From contig DDFD01000016.1 in assembly GCA_002337005.1 (NCBI GenBank), positions 1-64,000 of the forward strand: a stretch of DNA of 64,000 nt. Reading direction: 5' to 3'. The position numbers and the translations under genes were made by a program. The notes under the pieces were generated by a model, which worked only from the letters and a program-made list of their open reading frames with translations, did not search any database and was not told the origin of the DNA. This DNA comes from Flavobacteriales bacterium UBA1937. Its GTDB lineage: Bacteria; Bacteroidota; Bacteroidia; Flavobacteriales; Weeksellaceae. Positions within the stretch are counted from its first letter, which is position 1, and every line of letters starts with the position of its first letter. Of the stretch, positions 61,126-64,000 are shown piece after piece.

Positions 61126-61168
61126 ATTATTTAACTAAATATTTAAGTTTTTTTTAACACTTTTTTCC

Positions 61169-61630
61169 TTAAATTTCATTAACAATCAAATCATACTCAT
61201 AACCCTTTGATAATAAATACTTTATAGCTTTTTGCTTTTTTTGATATTCTTTTAACGCTCTGAAAGTGGGGATGATTTTTTCTAAAATTGTCTTAATTGC
61301 AGCTGAATATTCATTATCATCTATTTCACCATAAGCTTTAATGATTAGTCTTTCCGAAATTCCTTTTTGTAATAAATTTATTTTTATTTTATTTCTACCC
61401 CATTTTTTAATGTAAAACTTCCCTCTTACATAACTTCTTGTAAATCTTTCTTCGTTTAGGTAGTTTTCTTTGATTAGGTATAATAAAATTTCTTCTTTTG
61501 CTTCGGGGATAAGTAAAAACTCTTTCATTTTTTGTTCTACCTCGGTATGACATCTGTCTTGGTAAACGCAGTAGTTTACCATTTTTTGCTTAATTTCATC
61601 AAACGTATAAGATTTTTTCTTTGGTAGCAT
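61169..61630 (-). CDS. recX: Regulatory protein RecX
   Basis: A 153-residue RecX. Helical triplets are visible: FDEIKQKMVNYCVYQDRCHTEVEQKM, YLIKENYLNEERFTRSYVRGKF, and WGRNKIKINLLQKGISERLIIKAYGEID. RecX restrains RecA filament growth. recA is not adjacent here. The gene is not part of the polysaccharide pathway; it lies 64 bases upstream of pglC and 60 bases downstream of the small secreted-protein gene. Confidence 0.87.
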   Translation of the reverse strand: MLPKKKSYTFDEIKQKMVNYCVYQDRCHTEVEQKMKEFLLIPEAKEEILLYLIKENYLNEERFTRSYVRGKFYIKKWGRNKIKINLLQKGISERLIIKAYGEIDDNEYSAAIKTILEKIIPTFRALKEYQKKQKAIKYLLSKGYEYDLIVNEI

Positions 61631-61664
61631 CTAACTATTATAAAAGAGAATAACTATTCAAAAC

Positions 61665-61690
61665 AAATCCGAAAGATCGCTTTCGGATTT
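61665..61690 (-). terminator. Terminator of the T9SS/PID-CTERM operon
   Basis: Perfect 11-bp inverted repeat AAATCCGAAAG / CTTTCGGATTT with a 4-base loop, T-rich tail on the minus strand. Confidence 0.88.
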
Positions 61691-61696
61691 ATGTAT

Positions 61697-61966
61697 TTAT
61701 AAGGTTTTAATCTTTTTAGATTTTAATCGATATATGATTAAAGAAGCTCCTATAATGGCTAGCGCTGGCAGATAATCATCAATAGGAATCTCTTCATCAC
61801 CTGGAGGATTACCTGGTCCAGATTGAACTTGACTAGCACCTACTGCAGAACCATTGGTGGTTCCTGTTGTTCTATTTTCAGATTGCTGGAATGAGTTTTC
61901 CTCTTGTTGAGCCCAAACAAAACAACTTGACATCAATAAAAAACTCAATAAAATATTTTTTATCAT
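61697..61966 (-). CDS. Small secreted protein with a PID-CTERM-like sorting tail
   Basis: An 89-residue protein: signal peptide MIKNILLSFLLMSSCFVWAQ, a Ser/Gly/Gln-rich low-complexity middle (QSENRTTGTTNGSAVG, SGPGNPPG), then EEIPIDDYLPALAIIGASLIIYRLKSKKIKT. That tail is a PID tripeptide, a hydrophobic helix and a basic end, the three-part layout of PID-CTERM signals described in Bacteroidota. Such tails are thought to be read by a membrane sorting enzyme. No candidate enzyme is in the window. It overlaps the big T9SS gene upstream by four bases (ATGA), so the two are coupled. Confidence 0.78.
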   Translation of the reverse strand: MIKNILLSFLLMSSCFVWAQQEENSFQQSENRTTGTTNGSAVGASQVQSGPGNPPGDEEIPIDDYLPALAIIGASLIIYRLKSKKIKTL

Positions 61967-64000
61967 CTGGAAATTACTTTTGCGTTTATTTTTTCATTAG
62001 CAAATATAATGCTAATTACATTAACTCCGTTACTTAGAACGCTATTTTCTATCAATAATTGTTTAGTTTTAGGTTTGATAGATTTGATTAATTTACCTGA
62101 AACATCATAAACTAGGATTTCATTGATAGTTTTATAAGCCTCGATTACGATATCTTTTTCTTGGTAGTATATTCTTACTTTCTCTTTTTCTAAATTAGAT
62201 ACATCTAAAGTACTCTCTGGTTGATAGGTAATTTCAAAACGATTATTGATTTCACCTTGTTGTGAGACATCAAATGTATATGACTCATTTTGAAGGTTAG
62301 TATATGTATTTAACAATTTATCGTGTAGATAAATTTCTTGACCTGTGGCAAAAATACCTTCAGTTTTTGTAAGGGCTATTTTATATGTACCTGCAGTTGC
62401 CAACTTAGTTCCTAAAGCTACAACATCAGATGATGATAATGGGTATTTTCGCCCTTGTATGGTAAGTTTATTAGTACCCAATACACTATAAAAATCATCA
62501 CTAGGAGCTTCTAGTTTCTCGGCATCAAAATCTCTATCTAAATTATCTGTAGCGCCTTCTACATAAGCTATTAAATTATTATAAGAATTATTAGCTGGTG
62601 TAATAAGTGACAACCAAAAACGGTCTTTTTGATCATACTTTATTCTGCTTACAAAATTACTAGTGGCTGCATTACGCATACTGTTATTAAATATCAGACT
62701 ACCAGCTTGTTTAGCTTCAACTATAAAGCCTTGCCCTACTTTTACAGAGCTTGTAGGTGCTAAAGTATCTGGATTACCATAACCTGGTGCTACAGAACCA
62801 GAACCATTCCAGATTGCATAGTTAGCTCCACTGTAACTGCTACCCAAAGAAGTTGGGTTATTTTCGTGGTTAGTCCAAAAATAGAATTTTTTATTGATTA
62901 AAAGCTTATTTGTTTCGTAGAACCCTGTTAATCCATCTAATTCTAAATTCGATGGGTAAGGATTACCTACTAAATTATAGCCATTTCCGTTTTTGGTAAC
63001 TGCAGTAGTAACAGAGGTACCATTGTTAGGAACTCCTACAAAACTACCTTGATACTGCTGATTATTTACAGAAGTGTAATTATCTGGTACTCTAATCGCA
63101 TATCCTACACCTGGTGTAAATGTAGCAGTAGATACATTAGGAACTGTATCAAAGAAATCTGTTCCTTCATTGTAGGTATAGAATCTTCTTGCTACTGTGT
63201 TTGGTGAGAATAATTGAAAAACCTGACCAGAAACTGGGGCACTCCAATAAACATAATCAAGTCTATTTAGGTTATTGGTAGTATATCTTTTAACTTTGAC
63301 ATTGCCTGTATTGCTTACTGTAGGTGTATTATTTACTTGGATTAAATTACCATCGTTCTCTACAGAGAAGTTGTTTTCTCCCGCACTGTAAAGAGTATTA
63401 TAAACTGTAAGAGTTTTACTGTCTTCAATTTTAAAAATTGCTGGAGAAACTACTTCAAAATTATTTCTTGCATACGCCTTAGAGTCTAAGACTTTAGCAG
63501 TAGAACCTGTGGTATTATCACCCGAAATTTTAAGATTATAATATCCTTTAGTAGCATAATCAGAAACTGTAGGATTAGCAGGCAATGCATTAAATTCTGT
63601 AATCGTTTGTACATCTGTTCTGGTGTATTCTACGGTACTGCCGTCTGCAAGAACAATATTTTCTATACTTGGCTGAATAGAAGTCTGTGCGCTTCCACTA
63701 AAACCATCTGCATCACCCGTTTTAAAAGTACCACCGTTTTCTACAGTTACCGTTTGTGTACCTGTAGGTCCTACAATACCATCTGAATTCATAGAAAATA
63801 CACCTCCGTTTTTCACTGTAAATGTACCATTAGCATTAAGCGTTAAATTAGAAGAAGAATTACCAACATTATTACCTGTTACTTCTATATTTTGATACAT
63901 AATAGGTGCTGCATTTCTTATCGTTTGTCCAGAACCTGAGTTTGCAAATTCTACTACACCACCTGTTAAGGTATATGTTCCTGTTATAGTTGGTTGTGTA
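61963..64000 (-). CDS. Large T9SS-sorted surface protein, C-terminal part (runs off the right edge)
   Basis: The frame is open to the window edge, so at least 678 residues are present and the N-terminus is missing. Internal methionines such as that at 63900 are not the start. The visible part has beta-helix or adhesin-like repeats rich in Asn/Thr/Gly (TLNANGTFTVKNGGVFSMNSDG, VTVENGGTFKTGDADG), a middle with GYNLVGNPYPSNLELDG, IWNGSGSVAPGYG and a C-terminal T9SS type A domain from about residue 570 of the visible part (VLVYDVSGKLIKSIK, ending KVISR). Probably a surface adhesin or biofilm protein. It is followed by the PID-CTERM-like gene. Confidence 0.85.
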   Translation of the reverse strand, partial: TQPTITGTYTLTGGVVEFANSGSGQTIRNAAPIMYQNIEVTGNNVGNSSSNLTLNANGTFTVKNGGVFSMNSDGIVGPTGTQTVTVENGGTFKTGDADGFSGSAQTSIQPSIENIVLADGSTVEYTRTDVQTITEFNALPANPTVSDYATKGYYNLKISGDNTTGSTAKVLDSKAYARNNFEVVSPAIFKIEDSKTLTVYNTLYSAGENNFSVENDGNLIQVNNTPTVSNTGNVKVKRYTTNNLNRLDYVYWSAPVSGQVFQLFSPNTVARRFYTYNEGTDFFDTVPNVSTATFTPGVGYAIRVPDNYTSVNNQQYQGSFVGVPNNGTSVTTAVTKNGNGYNLVGNPYPSNLELDGLTGFYETNKLLINKKFYFWTNHENNPTSLGSSYSGANYAIWNGSGSVAPGYGNPDTLAPTSSVKVGQGFIVEAKQAGSLIFNNSMRNAATSNFVSRIKYDQKDRFWLSLITPANNSYNNLIAYVEGATDNLDRDFDAEKLEAPSDDFYSVLGTNKLTIQGRKYPLSSSDVVALGTKLATAGTYKIALTKTEGIFATGQEIYLHDKLLNTYTNLQNESYTFDVSQQGEINNRFEITYQPESTLDVSNLEKEKVRIYYQEKDIVIEAYKTINEILVYDVSGKLIKSIKPKTKQLLIENSVLSNGVNVISIIFANEKINAKVISR

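Noticed and set aside
61104..61168. JUMPstart/ops element or UpxY-type antiterminator control of the capsule locus
   Set aside because: No GGCGGTAG-type string and no NusG-like gene were found at the head of the locus.

Overview
The window reads as chromosomal DNA of a member of the Flavobacteriia (Bacteroidota), most likely the Chryseobacterium/Elizabethkingia/Cloacibacterium side of the group. Reasons seen in the sequence: strong A+T bias, few Shine-Dalgarno sites, many TAnnTTTG (-7) promoter boxes of the Bacteroidota type, three proteins with type IX secretion (T9SS) C-terminal sorting domains, a PafA-type alkaline phosphatase, and many SusG-less, Bacteroidota-specific DUF lipoproteins. 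The species call is inference.

Region 1 (1-24.7 kb) is mostly core metabolism and envelope genes in short transcription units on both strands: a cut-off glucosaminidase, a PLP-dependent ACC deaminase/D-cysteine desulfhydrase-like enzyme, a DUF4136 lipoprotein coupled to a DUF5522 protein, PafA, malate dehydrogenase, serine acetyltransferase, a nucleoid-associated protein, DnaK, polyphosphate kinase, a PAP2 phosphatase, a serine hydrolase, a lipoprotein-type superoxide dismutase, a eukaryote-style fused UMP synthase followed by hemolysin-III and AEC-transporter genes, a DUF4846 lipoprotein, an inactivated M1-peptidase/outer-membrane protein and two tandem T9SS cargo proteins. Region 2 (24.9-32.4 kb) has a large outer-membrane protein of unknown function, a four-helix-bundle (S23/IVP) gene set between inverted arrays of 8-bp repeats, dusB, xth, an RlpA-like protein and rimO.

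Region 3 (32.5-61.1 kb) is one long, minus-strand surface-polysaccharide locus of 25 genes. Reading in transcription order from 61.1 kb: pglC-pglD-pglE-pglF homologues (UDP-diacetylbacillosamine and the initiating phosphosugar transferase), wza and wzc (export and tyrosine autokinase), a Wzx flippase, glycosyltransferases, a Wzy-like polymerase, then a glycerol-phosphate module: a periplasmic glycerophosphodiesterase lipoprotein, a fused glycerol-3-phosphate dehydrogenase/CDP-glycerol synthase, and a TagB/TagF-type glycerophosphotransferase. More glycosyltransferases and an acetyltransferase follow, then capE-cupin-capF-capG (UDP-N-acetyl-L-fucosamine), a WbuB-like transferase, a 4-reductase-like SDR and a WecA/WbpL-like transferase, and rfbC. 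Together these predict a Wzx/Wzy-type glycan containing bacillosamine and N-acetyl-L-fucosamine and carrying glycerol phosphate.

Region 4 (61.2-64 kb) holds recX, a small secreted protein with a PID-CTERM-like tail, and the C-terminal part of a large T9SS cargo protein that runs off the right edge. No rRNA, tRNA, CRISPR array, insertion sequence or prophage was seen. No gene-free stretch exceeds 300 bases; the longest are 5216-5456, 9433-9643, 15915-16169 and 48491-48736, each of which holds promoter-like boxes in A+T-rich sequence. The best candidates for something new are the glycerol-phosphate module with its fused enzyme and the 8-bp-array/four-helix-bundle cassette.
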